A program made the position numbers and the translations under genes. This document shows positions 1-10,589 of a stretch of 29,337 nucleotides of DNA, piece after piece (position 1 is the stretch's first letter; the number at the start of each line of letters is the position of its first letter). Origin of the DNA: Gammaproteobacteria bacterium (GTDB taxonomy: Bacteria; Pseudomonadota; Gammaproteobacteria; Steroidobacterales; Rariloculaceae); NCBI GenBank assembly GCA_004357505.1, contig SMWC01000152.1, forward strand, positions 1 through 29,337, written 5' to 3'. A model generated the notes under the pieces. That model ran no database searches and was not told the origin of the DNA. It worked only from the letters and a program-made list of their open reading frames with translations.

Positions 1-240
1 CCGGGCCGGATTGCCGAAGCGAAACTTCAGATTCAGCGGGAACAGGGATATAGCGCTCGCAGGCGTTGTAGGACCATCATCGCAACGCCAAGCCTTCGAT
101 CGACAGCGGCTCGTCCTCGGCTAGAACAGATCCGCTATGAGAGCACGATTAGGACGACGATTAACGGTCATCCCCTAGGGCGGCAGCCCTGCTATCCGAT
201 CGTTCGCCTATTGGTCAACAACGCTTCTGCTTTACTTGGG
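1..240. other. stretch without a supported gene
   Basis: No protein gene can be defended here. One forward frame stays open from base 1 to the stop at 313-315, but its translation is arginine-rich, matches no family I recognise and runs through a strong leftward terminator, so it looks like chance. The other forward frames stop at about 53 and 124; the 3' end of a gene lying left of the window cannot be excluded. A short 5-bp GC hairpin (177-190) has no T tract. Confidence 0.5.
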
Positions 241-360
241 CAAAAAAAAGCCCGGCGCGAGGCCGGGCAATTCAGGAGAATATCTCGAGGAGAACCTAAC
301 GTACAGCCTAAGCCATTTCGCAGCGATATTCTGTGACCTAGCCCACATATTGCATCGGGG
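241..360 (-). ncRNA. candidate leftward small RNA with two anti-Shine-Dalgarno motifs
   Basis: The strong leftward terminator at 242-268 has no leftward protein gene to serve, so it probably ends a non-coding RNA. On the minus strand just upstream, AGAATATC (332-325) is perfectly complementary to GATATTCT (284-277), giving an 8-bp stem around a 40-nt loop. TTCTCCT occurs twice (294-288 and 280-274) and is complementary to ribosome-binding sites. The 5' end is a guess, because I found no convincing -35/-10 pair. It resembles no 6S, tmRNA, RNase P or SRP RNA that I know. It could also be an antisense or leader transcript of the divergent gene at 475. Confidence 0.35.
242..268 (-). terminator. 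strong Rho-independent terminator, leftward
   Basis: Read on the minus strand, GCCCGGC (268-262) and GCCGGGC (256-250) form a perfect 7-bp GC stem with a 5-nt loop, followed at once by eight T residues (249-242). There is no T tract on the other side, so it works leftward only. Confidence 0.85.
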
Positions 361-408
361 TGAAGCGGAAGAGACCGATCACGGGGTGCGCAGCGCAGGC
401 GCGACATC

Positions 409-437
409 TTGATATTTCCCAAGCCCGGCGCTAGCGT
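409..437 (+). promoter_or_regulatory. possible sigma-70 promoter of the metallo-beta-lactamase-fold gene
   Basis: TTGATA (409-414, five of six to TTGACA) is followed after exactly 17 nt by TAGCGT (432-437, a weak -10). Predicted transcription would start near 444, giving a leader of about 30 nt before the ATG at 475. This also argues against using the in-frame TTG at 409 as the start codon. Confidence 0.35.
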
Positions 438-474
438 CCAACCCTCAAAGGATCTCCACCAGGATCTTCGCAGG

Positions 475-1449
475 ATGATAGCGACAGGTTTCCGCCTCGT
501 ACGAGTCGGTGTGACGCTGGGCAGCTTGTTGCTGCTGACGAACAGTATTGCCCTCCGGGCGGCAGCCCAAGAAGCGCCGGCGGCTAGGTTCCTCCAAGTC
601 GGCCCTGGTCTGTATTTCAACTATGACTTCGCTGGCTCCAACTCAGCCGTATTGATCACCGAGGAAGGCGTTTTGGTTGTCGACACGCGGACGCACCCGG
701 CCGATGCCGAACTCTTGCTCGCGGAGATTCGCGAGCGGACCGATGCGCCCATCCGCTGGGTCATCAACAGTCAATTTCACGGTGACCACCACATGGGCAA
801 CTCGGTCTTCGCGCGTGAAGGTGCGACGATTATTGCCCATCGTGACACGCAGGCCATCATGATCGAGCGTTTCGAGTTCGAAGTTGCGACCCGGCCCTTC
901 GAGCAGAGAGGCCTGAATCGAGAGGAAGTCGAGCTCGTTCTCCCTGACATACTCTTCGATCATCGACTGACGCTCAATCTAGGAGGTTACGCGGTCGAAT
1001 TAATCTACTTGGGCGCTGGCCAGAACGAGGGCGACACGCTCGTCTATTTCCCGCACGCCAGGGCACTGCATACGGGGGGCGTGTTCCACAATCGAAGCTG
1101 GGCCAATCCCTCGTATACGCCTTCGGTCGACGGCTGGATCAGCGTTCTGCGGGCGATGAAAACCATCGACGTAGACTCGTACCTGCCACCGCATGGACCG
1201 ATCGCAACGAAGCAGGACCTCGATAACTTCATCGAATTCCTCGGTCTGCTGCATTCGGGCGTGCGAGACGCTATCAACCAGGGAGCATCGCTGGAGGAAA
1301 TGCTCCTGGCGAATCCGTTTACGCAGTACAGCGGCTGGCGTGGCTACGAGCGGCGCGAACGGAATCTAACCGCGTTGTATGAGTTGCTGACAACTGGAGA
1401 GGCTCAGTATTTCGTACCGGCCAACCAGGCGAGACCGATCGCTCAATAG
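475..1449 (+). CDS. secreted metallo-beta-lactamase-fold protein with altered zinc ligands
   Basis: A 324-residue protein with an N-terminal hydrophobic signal segment (about residues 10-31) followed by a metallo-beta-lactamase fold. The usual HxHxDH motif reads Q100-F-H102-G-D104-H105. The later glycine-histidine site reads Gly-Gln183, and the usual GD reads GG (201-202). His240 in the PPHGP turn is kept. Site-two ligands (Asp104, His105, His240) are therefore intact, while two site-one histidines and the bridging aspartate are lost. The ATG at 475 is chosen because it starts the signal peptide and has AGGA ten bases upstream; an in-frame TTG at 409 would add 22 non-signal-like residues. It looks monocistronic, as the next genes face it. 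Substrate unknown: it may be a one-metal hydrolase, a glyoxalase-like enzyme or a binding protein. The fold is certain, activity is not. Confidence 0.85.
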   Translation: MIATGFRLVRVGVTLGSLLLLTNSIALRAAAQEAPAARFLQVGPGLYFNYDFAGSNSAVLITEEGVLVVDTRTHPADAELLLAEIRERTDAPIRWVINSQFHGDHHMGNSVFAREGATIIAHRDTQAIMIERFEFEVATRPFEQRGLNREEVELVLPDILFDHRLTLNLGGYAVELIYLGAGQNEGDTLVYFPHARALHTGGVFHNRSWANPSYTPSVDGWISVLRAMKTIDVDSYLPPHGPIATKQDLDNFIEFLGLLHSGVRDAINQGASLEEMLLANPFTQYSGWRGYERRERNLTALYELLTTGEAQYFVPANQARPIAQ

Positions 1450-1474
1450 CGGTTCGGCGGTTCTCGTCAGCGGC

Positions 1475-1738
1475 CTATCCGGAAATTAACGCCCGCTTGG
1501 CCTGCGGCGCCAAGTGCCTGATTTCATGTTCTCGACTCTGCGCCGCGCTACGATCCGCCGCCGCCTCCTGGTAAACCAACGTCACCGGACGCCGGCTGTT
1601 TGTGTATTTGGCACCGCGCCCGGCGTTGTGTTGAGCAATACGTGCTTGGAGATTTTTGGCGACGCCCGTGTACAGAGTCGCGTCTACACAGCGCACAACG
1701 TATACATGCCATTGGGGCGATGCAGGGTCGGCTGCCAT
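1475..1738 (-). CDS. small GIY-YIG domain protein (YhbQ/UPF0213-like)
   Basis: An 87-residue single-domain GIY-YIG protein. The GIY half is HVYVVRC (11-17) and the YIG half is LYTGVA (22-27). The following conserved arginine (Arg33) and the late glutamate (Glu70, the metal-binding residue in nucleases of this fold) are present. Length and layout match the free-standing YhbQ/UPF0213 family, whose E. coli member has been linked to DNA processing; its role here is unproven. It starts 4 nt after the stop of the upstream 64-residue membrane protein, so the two are probably co-transcribed. No good ribosome-binding site is visible, which fits translational coupling. It converges on the gene ending at 1449 with only 25 nt between. 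Confidence 0.85.
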   Translation of the reverse strand: MAADPASPQWHVYVVRCVDATLYTGVAKNLQARIAQHNAGRGAKYTNSRRPVTLVYQEAAADRSAAQSREHEIRHLAPQAKRALISG

Positions 1739-1742
1739 CGCG

Positions 1743-1937
1743 TTAGAAGGACCCCACTAGAAATGCGGCCGATAACGACAGGCCGACGGCCAAACCCAGA
1801 GCCGCCCCGATGGCAAGACCGATGCCGGGCTGACCAAACAGCGCGCCGATCAATACACCAAGGACAACGCCTACACACAAACTGATCGCCAGACTGGCGA
1901 TCCTTAATGCCGACGAAACTGGTCGCTCGCTCGTCAT
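1743..1937 (-). CDS. tiny glycine-rich membrane protein, unknown function
   Basis: A 64-residue protein of which about residues 12-61 are hydrophobic, enough for two membrane segments. The segments are rich in glycine and alanine with GxxxG-like spacing (glycine-zipper style packing). Support for a real gene: GGAG four bases before the ATG, no charged residue in the hydrophobic part, and a 4-nt gap to the GIY-YIG gene downstream. A possible extended -10 lies upstream. I recognise no family. Alternatives are a chance ORF in a GC-rich stretch or a small stress-type membrane peptide. Confidence 0.55.
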   Translation of the reverse strand: MTSERPVSSALRIASLAISLCVGVVLGVLIGALFGQPGIGLAIGAALGLAVGLSLSAAFLVGSF

Positions 1938-1985
1938 GTCACTCCGACGCGACTCTCTGTTCGAACTACCCGGTGCAGGGCTGCC

Positions 1986-2014
1986 ATTCTATCAGGTTAC
2001 CGGCAACGCTAACG
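1986..2014 (-). promoter_or_regulatory. possible extended -10 promoter before the 64-residue membrane protein
   Basis: On the minus strand TGATAGAAT (an extended -10, TGn plus five of six to TATAAT; hexamer at 1991-1986) lies about 50 nt before the ATG at 1937. The -35 position (2014-2009) is poor. The remainder of the 159-nt gap between lptG and this gene shows no terminator hairpin with a T tract. Confidence 0.25.
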
Positions 2015-2096
2015 AAACCCACAGTTTACACTTGGCGGTCGGAGTTTCCGGATTGTAGCGAGGCGAATGCAATCGATTCCGCCTACCGGCCGACTG

Positions 2097-3164
2097 CTAA
2101 CGAATTCGTAGTAACGCTACGCTCGTAATGACGAGCAGCACGCCAATGGGCAGCCAGGCGACGACGACCGGGTTCAGGTCGAAGACCTCTCCACTATTGA
2201 CGAAAGCCTCCGCGATCACGTAATAGCCAAGGCCGATCAGCAAGCCCACCAGGAGACGAGCGCCGGCCGCAGCAGATCGCAGGGCGCCGAACACGAACGG
2301 CAGTGCCAGCACCGTCATCAACAACACTGCCACGGTATCGGCGATCCTGGCCCAATAGGCGGTCACATAGCGATCCGCGTCGAGCGAATTTTGCTTGAGA
2401 TAGCGGATATAGCGCGTCAGCCCCTGAGTATCGAGCAGATCCTCGCGCACCTCGGAGAGCCCGAGCAGCTCCAGGCTCAGATTGTAGTTTTGGACCGAGC
2501 GCCGCTCAGTGCTGGCAGTGATAAGTTCTTCCCCGAACTGCGTCACACCGTAGTTGGCTAATATCCAGCGCTCTTGGGCATCGATCTGTGCGGAATCTGC
2601 GCGTGCGACCTGGTTGAGGGAACCATTAGCGTCAAGCTCGAACAGGAAGATGCTGCCGAAGTTAATACCGTCCTCTGCTCGTCGAAAATTAAAGATCCGG
2701 TCACCGTCCTTCATCCACGCCGAGCGTGCATTCGATATATCGACACTTTCGAGCAATGCTTGTGAACGCAGTTGGCGTGCGTACGCGCCGAGCGATGGAG
2801 CCAGAGACTCCCCGAGTAACGCCATTATGGCCATCAGTACGACTCCGGCGATGCCTACCGAACCCACGAATCTGACCAGTGAAACGCCGCTCACCCGCAT
2901 CACGACAAGTTCACGATGAACAGCAAGGTTGCCGAGACTGAGCAGTGCGCCTAGTAACGCGGCGGCGGGGAGCATCTTAAAGATCAGACGCGGAATTCGC
3001 AGAACCACATAAGCCAACGCATCCTTCAACTCATACCGTGCGGTGCCGACATCGTCCAGTTGCCCGACGAACTCGACAGACGTCACGACGGCAAGCAAGA
3101 CCAGGATCACGGTCGCGACGCCCTTCAAGACCGCAACAGCGATATAGCGATCGAGTAAATTCAT
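2097..3164 (-). CDS. lptG: LPS export ABC transporter permease LptG
   Basis: A 355-residue inner-membrane permease of the LptB2FG complex that extracts lipopolysaccharide from the inner membrane and passes it to LptC/LptA. Three hydrophobic segments occupy the first ~120 residues, a large periplasmic beta-jellyroll-type domain the middle (about 125-265), and three more segments the C-terminal ~90 residues, which is the YjgP/YjgQ plan. The N-terminus (MNLLDRYIA) is typical for LptG. The chosen ATG overlaps the lptF stop as ATGA, so the pair is translationally coupled. A longer start at 3209 would only read back into lptF. The assignment to G rather than F rests on position (second gene) and N-terminal sequence. 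Confidence 0.95.
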   Translation of the reverse strand: MNLLDRYIAVAVLKGVATVILVLLAVVTSVEFVGQLDDVGTARYELKDALAYVVLRIPRLIFKMLPAAALLGALLSLGNLAVHRELVVMRVSGVSLVRFVGSVGIAGVVLMAIMALLGESLAPSLGAYARQLRSQALLESVDISNARSAWMKDGDRIFNFRRAEDGINFGSIFLFELDANGSLNQVARADSAQIDAQERWILANYGVTQFGEELITASTERRSVQNYNLSLELLGLSEVREDLLDTQGLTRYIRYLKQNSLDADRYVTAYWARIADTVAVLLMTVLALPFVFGALRSAAAGARLLVGLLIGLGYYVIAEAFVNSGEVFDLNPVVVAWLPIGVLLVITSVALLRIR

Positions 3165-4258
3165 CGCGCGAGCTCCGCTCGACGTACGCGCGGGCTGGAC
3201 GTGAACCATCCTGACTCACGGCCAAGCAGCAACAATCCCACCAAACCCAGCCCGATGTGGACCCACCAGAGTCCGAGCCACCGGGGAACCTGATCCCGCT
3301 CTACCCATACGCGGGCAATTGAGAGCAAATTAACGTAGGTGATATACATCAGCATACCGACGCCTAGACGTGCGTAGCGGCCCTCGCGTGGCCGCGAGCG
3401 GCTGAGCGGCACGGCCAGCAGCATCAGAACGAACAGTGAGATCGGTGCTGAGATACGCCACTGTAGCTCCGCCCGATCCTCCGGTGCCGTAGACGCAAAT
3501 AGCACTCCGCTCGGCTTCGTCTCAACGAGCTCTTCTGGCTCCTCGTCTCCGAGTGACCGGATCGGTATGCCGTGCTCCGCAAAAGCCATGATGCGGAAAT
3601 CTCTCTGGCCCGGTACGCCTTCATAGCGGCGGCCGTCATACAGTACGAAGGTCAAGTTGCCGGTCTCGGGATCGTGCACGCGCTCACCCCGGTCGGCAAG
3701 AATCACTACTACTCGCTCGTCTTCCTGGTGCTGAAGAAACACTTCGCGTATTTCCTCACCCACGACCTCCTTGGCGTAGATAATCGTGTCGCCCGAATCG
3801 GGGGACGTAAACTTGCCTGACTCCAGGACACCGAGTTCCAGCTCTTCCTGAGCTCTGAACTTGATCTGTTCGATCGCACGCGATGCGTCCGGCGTCTGTT
3901 TCAGGGCAAGCCAGGCGACCGAGACGGACAGCGCCAACGTCAACACACTGATCGGCCCAATTAACTGTGCGGGCCCTACGCCACTAGACGCGAGCGCAGC
4001 CATCTCTGAGTCGCGGTTCAATCTGCCCAATGCCAGCATCACGCCCAGAAACAGCCCTAAGGGAGTGAGTAGCGTGATATATCTTAAGGATGTGAGGCTG
4101 AGAATTGCGAAGACGGCGTCTTTGGGGAGTCTGCCGGCAGCCGCATCGTCCAAGACCTCTGCGAATTGGTTGCTCATCAGAATGACGAATAGAACCAGCG
4201 TCACTGTCAGCCAGGCGGCAAACGTCTCGCGGAAGATATAACGGCTGATAATACTCAC
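3161..4258 (-). CDS. lptF: LPS export ABC transporter permease LptF
   Basis: A 365-residue partner of LptG with the same plan: three N-terminal membrane segments (about 10-35, 50-75, 100-120), a periplasmic domain, and three C-terminal segments (about 270-350). It begins with GTG, and no Shine-Dalgarno-like sequence is visible upstream; the start is fixed by the family-typical beginning MSIISRYIFRE. The gene is divergent from pepA across a 166-nt gap, an arrangement widespread in gammaproteobacteria. The stop overlaps lptG. Weak leaderless-looking initiation may keep levels of this essential permease low; that is inference. Confidence 0.96.
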   Translation of the reverse strand: MSIISRYIFRETFAAWLTVTLVLFVILMSNQFAEVLDDAAAGRLPKDAVFAILSLTSLRYITLLTPLGLFLGVMLALGRLNRDSEMAALASSGVGPAQLIGPISVLTLALSVSVAWLALKQTPDASRAIEQIKFRAQEELELGVLESGKFTSPDSGDTIIYAKEVVGEEIREVFLQHQEDERVVVILADRGERVHDPETGNLTFVLYDGRRYEGVPGQRDFRIMAFAEHGIPIRSLGDEEPEELVETKPSGVLFASTAPEDRAELQWRISAPISLFVLMLLAVPLSRSRPREGRYARLGVGMLMYITYVNLLSIARVWVERDQVPRWLGLWWVHIGLGLVGLLLLGRESGWFTSSPRVRRAELAR

Positions 4259-4424
4259 GGGATAAGAGAATTTTCAGTACGTTGCGCTAATCGAGTACAC
4301 TAGCCCGCACTTTTTTCGGCTGGGGTTGAGATACGATAACATAAGCGCATCGCGGCCTCGGAACCGAATGTCGATCGCAGCGTCAGACGGCCGCTTGCGA
4401 TCCCGCCAAACCTAGGAGATTGTG

Positions 4425-5906
4425 ATGGAGTTTCCCGTCAAGACGGGGGCGCCGGCCACCCAGAAGACTGCTTGTGCGATTCTCCCGGTTTTCGCAGCTC
4501 GTGGGCTTAAAGGGGCCACTCGGGAGATCGACCGGTCCTGCGGCGGCCTTCTAAGCCAGCTCGTGAAGAGCGGCGACGCCTCGGCGAAACTCGGCGAGAC
4601 CTTGCTGGTTCCGCGTCTGGAGGGAACGGCGGCTGGGCGGGCTCTGCTTCTCGGCTGCGGTAAACAAGCTGACTTCGATGCCAAGCGGTTCCGGCAGGCG
4701 GTGACGGCCGCGGTGCGCAAGCTCCGAGACACCGGTCTCAAGGAGGCCACGAGTTATCTGACCTATACGCGCCATCGGGATCTCAGTCCGTACTACGCAG
4801 GACGCATCAGCGTCGAGGCGACCCACGCCGCCTTGTACCAGTTCGAGGAACTGAAGAGTCAGTCTGCAGCAAAATACAAACTAGCAAAACTCGCCATCGC
4901 GATCGTCGATCGGCAGGATGCCAAGGAATACCGCCGCGGCACCAACGACGGCCGCGCCATTGCTATCGGCACGAAGCTCGCACGGAATCTGGGCGACCGC
5001 CCGCCGAACGTCTGCACCCCATCGCATCTCGCGCGCGAAGCCCGAGCGCTCGGCAAGCGTTACGCCAACATGGAAGTGACCGTCCTCGGCCGACGCGAGA
5101 TGAAGCGTCTGGGAATGGGCGCACTATTGTCCGTTACTCAGGGCGCTGCAGAACCACCGCGATTCATCATCGTACGTTATCGTGGCGCCGGGGGACGCGT
5201 CGCCCCGATCGTAATGTGCGGCAAGGGTGTCACGTTCGATACCGGCGGCATCTCGCTCAAACCTCCGCCAAAAATGGACGAAATGAAATTCGACATGTGT
5301 GGAGCCGCGGGGGTCCTGGGAACCATGGCAGCCCTAGGTGAGCTGCAACCAAATCTCAATGTGATCGCACTCGTCCCGGCGTGCGAGAACATGCCTGGCG
5401 GTCGCGCTAGCCGCCCAGGCGATATCGTCAAAACACTGTCCGGCCAGACTGTGGAGATACTCAATACCGATGCTGAAGGGCGCCTGATACTGTCGGATGC
5501 GCTCACCTATGCGAAACGCTTTAAGCCGCGCTACCTGCTCGACGTGGCGACGTTAACAGGCGCTTGTGTCGTCGCCGTTGGGCACCTCTACACAGGACTG
5601 TTCAGCAATAATGACGAACTGGCCAACGCATTGCTTGACGCGGGGAAACGTTCTCTTGATCCGGCATGGCGCCTACCGATCGACGAAGAGTATGGGCAGT
5701 CGCTGAAAAGTAACTTCGCGGATTTCGCCAACGTCGGCAGTCGAGACGCTGGCGCAAGTATCGCAGCCCAATTTTTATCCCGGTTCGTCGACGACTCGCT
5801 CTGGGCCCATCTGGACATTGCGGGCTCTGCCTGGTTGTCGAATGCCGGCAAAGGCGCGACGGGCCGCCCGGTCGCATTACTCACAGATTTTCTACTGCAT
5901 CTATAG
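4425..5906 (+). CDS. pepA: leucyl aminopeptidase PepA (M17 family)
   Basis: A 493-residue cytosolic aminopeptidase that releases N-terminal residues from peptides using two metals. The ligands are Lys267, Asp272, Asp290, Asp349 and Glu351, and the catalytic Lys279 and Arg353 are present. All lie exactly three positions before the E. coli PepA equivalents, so the active site is complete. The signature NTDAEGRLIL spans 347-356. Start: GTG at 4422 is followed directly by ATG at 4425; AGGAG at 4414-4418 is best spaced for the ATG. In E. coli PepA also binds DNA (Xer site-specific recombination, carAB control); nothing here tests that. TACACT at 4296-4301 may be a -10 but has no good -35. It heads a rightward group with holC, a small protein and valS. 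Confidence 0.97.
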   Translation: MEFPVKTGAPATQKTACAILPVFAARGLKGATREIDRSCGGLLSQLVKSGDASAKLGETLLVPRLEGTAAGRALLLGCGKQADFDAKRFRQAVTAAVRKLRDTGLKEATSYLTYTRHRDLSPYYAGRISVEATHAALYQFEELKSQSAAKYKLAKLAIAIVDRQDAKEYRRGTNDGRAIAIGTKLARNLGDRPPNVCTPSHLAREARALGKRYANMEVTVLGRREMKRLGMGALLSVTQGAAEPPRFIIVRYRGAGGRVAPIVMCGKGVTFDTGGISLKPPPKMDEMKFDMCGAAGVLGTMAALGELQPNLNVIALVPACENMPGGRASRPGDIVKTLSGQTVEILNTDAEGRLILSDALTYAKRFKPRYLLDVATLTGACVVAVGHLYTGLFSNNDELANALLDAGKRSLDPAWRLPIDEEYGQSLKSNFADFANVGSRDAGASIAAQFLSRFVDDSLWAHLDIAGSAWLSNAGKGATGRPVALLTDFLLHL

Positions 5907-5922
5907 CGGCCCGCGACCGACA

Positions 5923-6381
5923 GTGACCCAGATCGATTTCTACATCCTTGCTACCGATTCTAACGATTCCTGGCTGCGGTTCGCCTGTCGTATCACCGAG
6001 AAAGCCAGACAGCGAAAGCTCCAGGTGTATCTGCATTCTGAAAACGAGGCTGACGCGACAAGGCTCGATGGACTACTCTGGACTTTTTCTCAGGGAAGCT
6101 TCATTCCGCATAGACTCGTTGGTAAAGACTCGGACGCACCGTTCGAAGAACCGGTACTGATCGGTCGCGACGACCGGGTCGCGGAGATGCCCGCCGCTAC
6201 AGCGGTGCCTCAACGATGGGATCTGATGATCAATCTGACGACGCAGGTACCGGACTTTTTCAGTCGCTACGACCGTATCGCTGAAGTGATCGACGCCAAT
6301 CCCGCCAGGCGCGAGAACGGTCGCGAGCGCTTTCGCTTCTATCGTGATCGAGGCTATGAGCTGAAGACACACAAACTCTGA
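5923..6381 (+). CDS. holC: DNA polymerase III subunit chi (HolC)
   Basis: A 152-residue clamp-loader accessory subunit. In E. coli chi bridges SSB on single-stranded DNA and psi (HolD), which binds the DnaX collar. The N-terminal QIDFYIL strand and the C-terminal RxxGRxRFRFYRDRGYEL stretch are typical. GTG at 5923 gives the family-typical N-terminus (VTQIDFYIL); ATGs further upstream lie inside pepA. There is a 16-nt gap from pepA, no clear ribosome-binding site, and only 1 nt before the next gene. The pepA-holC-valS order is conserved. Its partner psi is not present as a separate gene here, but see the uracil-DNA glycosylase at 15665. Confidence 0.93.
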   Translation: MTQIDFYILATDSNDSWLRFACRITEKARQRKLQVYLHSENEADATRLDGLLWTFSQGSFIPHRLVGKDSDAPFEEPVLIGRDDRVAEMPAATAVPQRWDLMINLTTQVPDFFSRYDRIAEVIDANPARRENGRERFRFYRDRGYELKTHKL

Positions 6382-6382
6382 G

Positions 6383-6691
6383 ATGACCACGCCCAAAAAA
6401 TCGACCGCCAGCACCAATATACCAGTGCTAACCGATGTCGTAGCGCAGGACCCAAACTCACCTGCAAGTCCGGCCGAACTTCCCTCCGATATCGAGACCC
6501 TAATCGCAGAGCTCCAGACCGAGCTCTCGGCAAGCGCGTTCGCCCTCACCGAGCAGTTACTTCATTCAGCGTTCTCGCAGATGGAGGCCAGGCTTTCCAA
6601 GAAAATCTTGGGTCGGCTCCGCCAGGATCTTCCAGAACTCGTCGACGCGGTACTGCGAGAGCACTTCGGTGCCGAGACGGGCGAAGATTAG
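6383..6691 (+). CDS. small conserved-position protein between holC and valS
   Basis: A 102-residue soluble protein. Residues 1-35 are low-complexity and rich in Pro, Ser, Thr and Asn, probably disordered. Residues 36-97 look like two or three amphipathic helices (LIAELQTEL, FALTEQLLHSAF, ILGRLRQDLPELVDAVLREHF). A short gene in this position also occurs in other gammaproteobacteria, which is the main reason to believe it. It starts 1 nt after the holC stop and ends 13 nt before the valS start, so it is in the same operon. I do not recognise a function; the position hints at, but does not prove, a link to the polymerase or tRNA charging. Confidence 0.75.
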   Translation: MTTPKKSTASTNIPVLTDVVAQDPNSPASPAELPSDIETLIAELQTELSASAFALTEQLLHSAFSQMEARLSKKILGRLRQDLPELVDAVLREHFGAETGED

Positions 6692-6704
6692 CCGAGGCAC
6701 CGAA

Positions 6705-9458
<2,754 letters not shown>

Positions 9459-9588
9459 CCACCGTTTAGCGGCGGCTCCAGCGAGTCGTTGTTCAAAACC
9501 CGCTTCGAGTCCCGTAATCTGCAAACTGGGTCACAGTTGGTTAGCAACAGGCTGTCCCCACGGTACCTTTTGAGCCACCATTCTGCGT

Positions 9589-10551
9589 ATGGCCACAACG
9601 ACCTTACGCGCCGCGAGCGACGGGCTTTCGAACCCGGTCGACTTGATCCAGCCCATCGTTGCGGCGTTGGACCGAATCATCGTCGGCAAGACCCGAGAGC
9701 TGCGTCTATGCTTGGCCTGTCTACTCGCACGTGGTCATCTGCTAATCGAAGATCTCCCAGGAGTCGGCAAGACCACGTTGGCGCATGCGTTAGCGAAAGT
9801 GCTCGATCTGAGTTATCAGCGCATCCAGTTCACTAGCGACTTGCTCCCTGCTGATGTCATCGGCGTTTCCATTTATGGCCGCGATACCGGTCGCTTCGAA
9901 TTTCATAAAGGGCCGATCTTCTCCCAACTGGTGCTGGCGGATGAGATCAATCGTGCCACACCTAAAGCGCAGAGCGCATTATTGGAGGCCATGGAAGAAC
10001 GACAAGTAACCGTCGATGGCAACACTTTTTCGCTGCCGGCGCCGTTCTTCGTCGTCGCTACTCGTAACCCGAGCCATCAGATCGGGACCTTCCCGCTACC
10101 GGAGTCCCAACTCGACCGCTTTCTGATGCAGATTACCCTTGGCTATCCGGGACCGGCAGAGGAACGTCAGTTACTGACCAGCGGTGATCGCAGAGATTTG
10201 GTGGATCAACTTGAAGCGGTCCTGAGCGTGGACGCGTTACTGAAACTCCAAAATACGCTCATGAACATTCACGTCTCTGCTGCCCTACTCGATTACATTC
10301 AGGCACTCGTGGCTTACACGCGCGAGTCGGGACAGTTCAGCGCCGGTCTGTCACCGCGCGCAGCCATCGCATTGGTCAGAGCCTCGCAGGCCTGGGCCAT
10401 GATGAACGGTCATGGTGGCGTTCACCCTGAGGATGTCCAGGCGGTGCTACCGAGTGTCGTCGGTCACCGACTCGAGCCTGAACAAGGTAGTGACCTGCAA
10501 TCTGCGAGGACCATCGGCGCGTCAATCTTGGAGGCTGTTCCAGTCGCCTAG
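9589..10551 (+). CDS. MoxR-family AAA+ ATPase
   Basis: A 320-residue AAA+ protein. Walker A LPGVGKTT is at 56-63, Walker B LVLADE at 114-119 with Asp118 and Glu119, and the MoxR-typical block ATRNPSHQIGTFPLPESQLDRF follows around 155-177. MoxR proteins act as chaperone-like ATPases on partner proteins, often with von Willebrand factor A or DUF58 partners. The next gene encodes a DUF58 protein and the third a membrane transglutaminase, a known three-gene association. The 130-nt gap after valS suggests its own promoter, but I could not find a convincing one, and the ribosome-binding site is weak. The actual client is unknown. Confidence 0.92.
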   Translation: MATTTLRAASDGLSNPVDLIQPIVAALDRIIVGKTRELRLCLACLLARGHLLIEDLPGVGKTTLAHALAKVLDLSYQRIQFTSDLLPADVIGVSIYGRDTGRFEFHKGPIFSQLVLADEINRATPKAQSALLEAMEERQVTVDGNTFSLPAPFFVVATRNPSHQIGTFPLPESQLDRFLMQITLGYPGPAEERQLLTSGDRRDLVDQLEAVLSVDALLKLQNTLMNIHVSAALLDYIQALVAYTRESGQFSAGLSPRAAIALVRASQAWAMMNGHGGVHPEDVQAVLPSVVGHRLEPEQGSDLQSARTIGASILEAVPVA

Positions 10552-10589
10552 TCGCTGGTGGTCCAACAAGGCTATTGCAGGCTCATGCG

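Noticed and set aside
1..315. Open forward frame from the window edge to the stop at 313-315 as the 3' end of a gene
   Set aside because: The composition is unlike a protein, no family is recognised, and a strong leftward terminator lies inside it.
409..474. In-frame TTG at 409 as start of the metallo-beta-lactamase-fold gene
   Set aside because: It puts 22 polar residues before a clear signal peptide, and TTGATA fits better as a -35 hexamer.
1938..2096. tRNA-like GTTCGAACT sequence in the gap before lptG's end
   Set aside because: No acceptor or anticodon stems can be built around it on either strand.
9524..9538. Hairpin after valS as a terminator
   Set aside because: A 5-bp stem with no T run after it.
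10558..10571. GTGGTCCAACAAGG repeated at 17188-17201, both shortly before gene starts
   Set aside because: One or more repeated 14-mers are expected by chance in about 29 kb, the flanks differ, and the first copy lies just after a stop codon without other signals.
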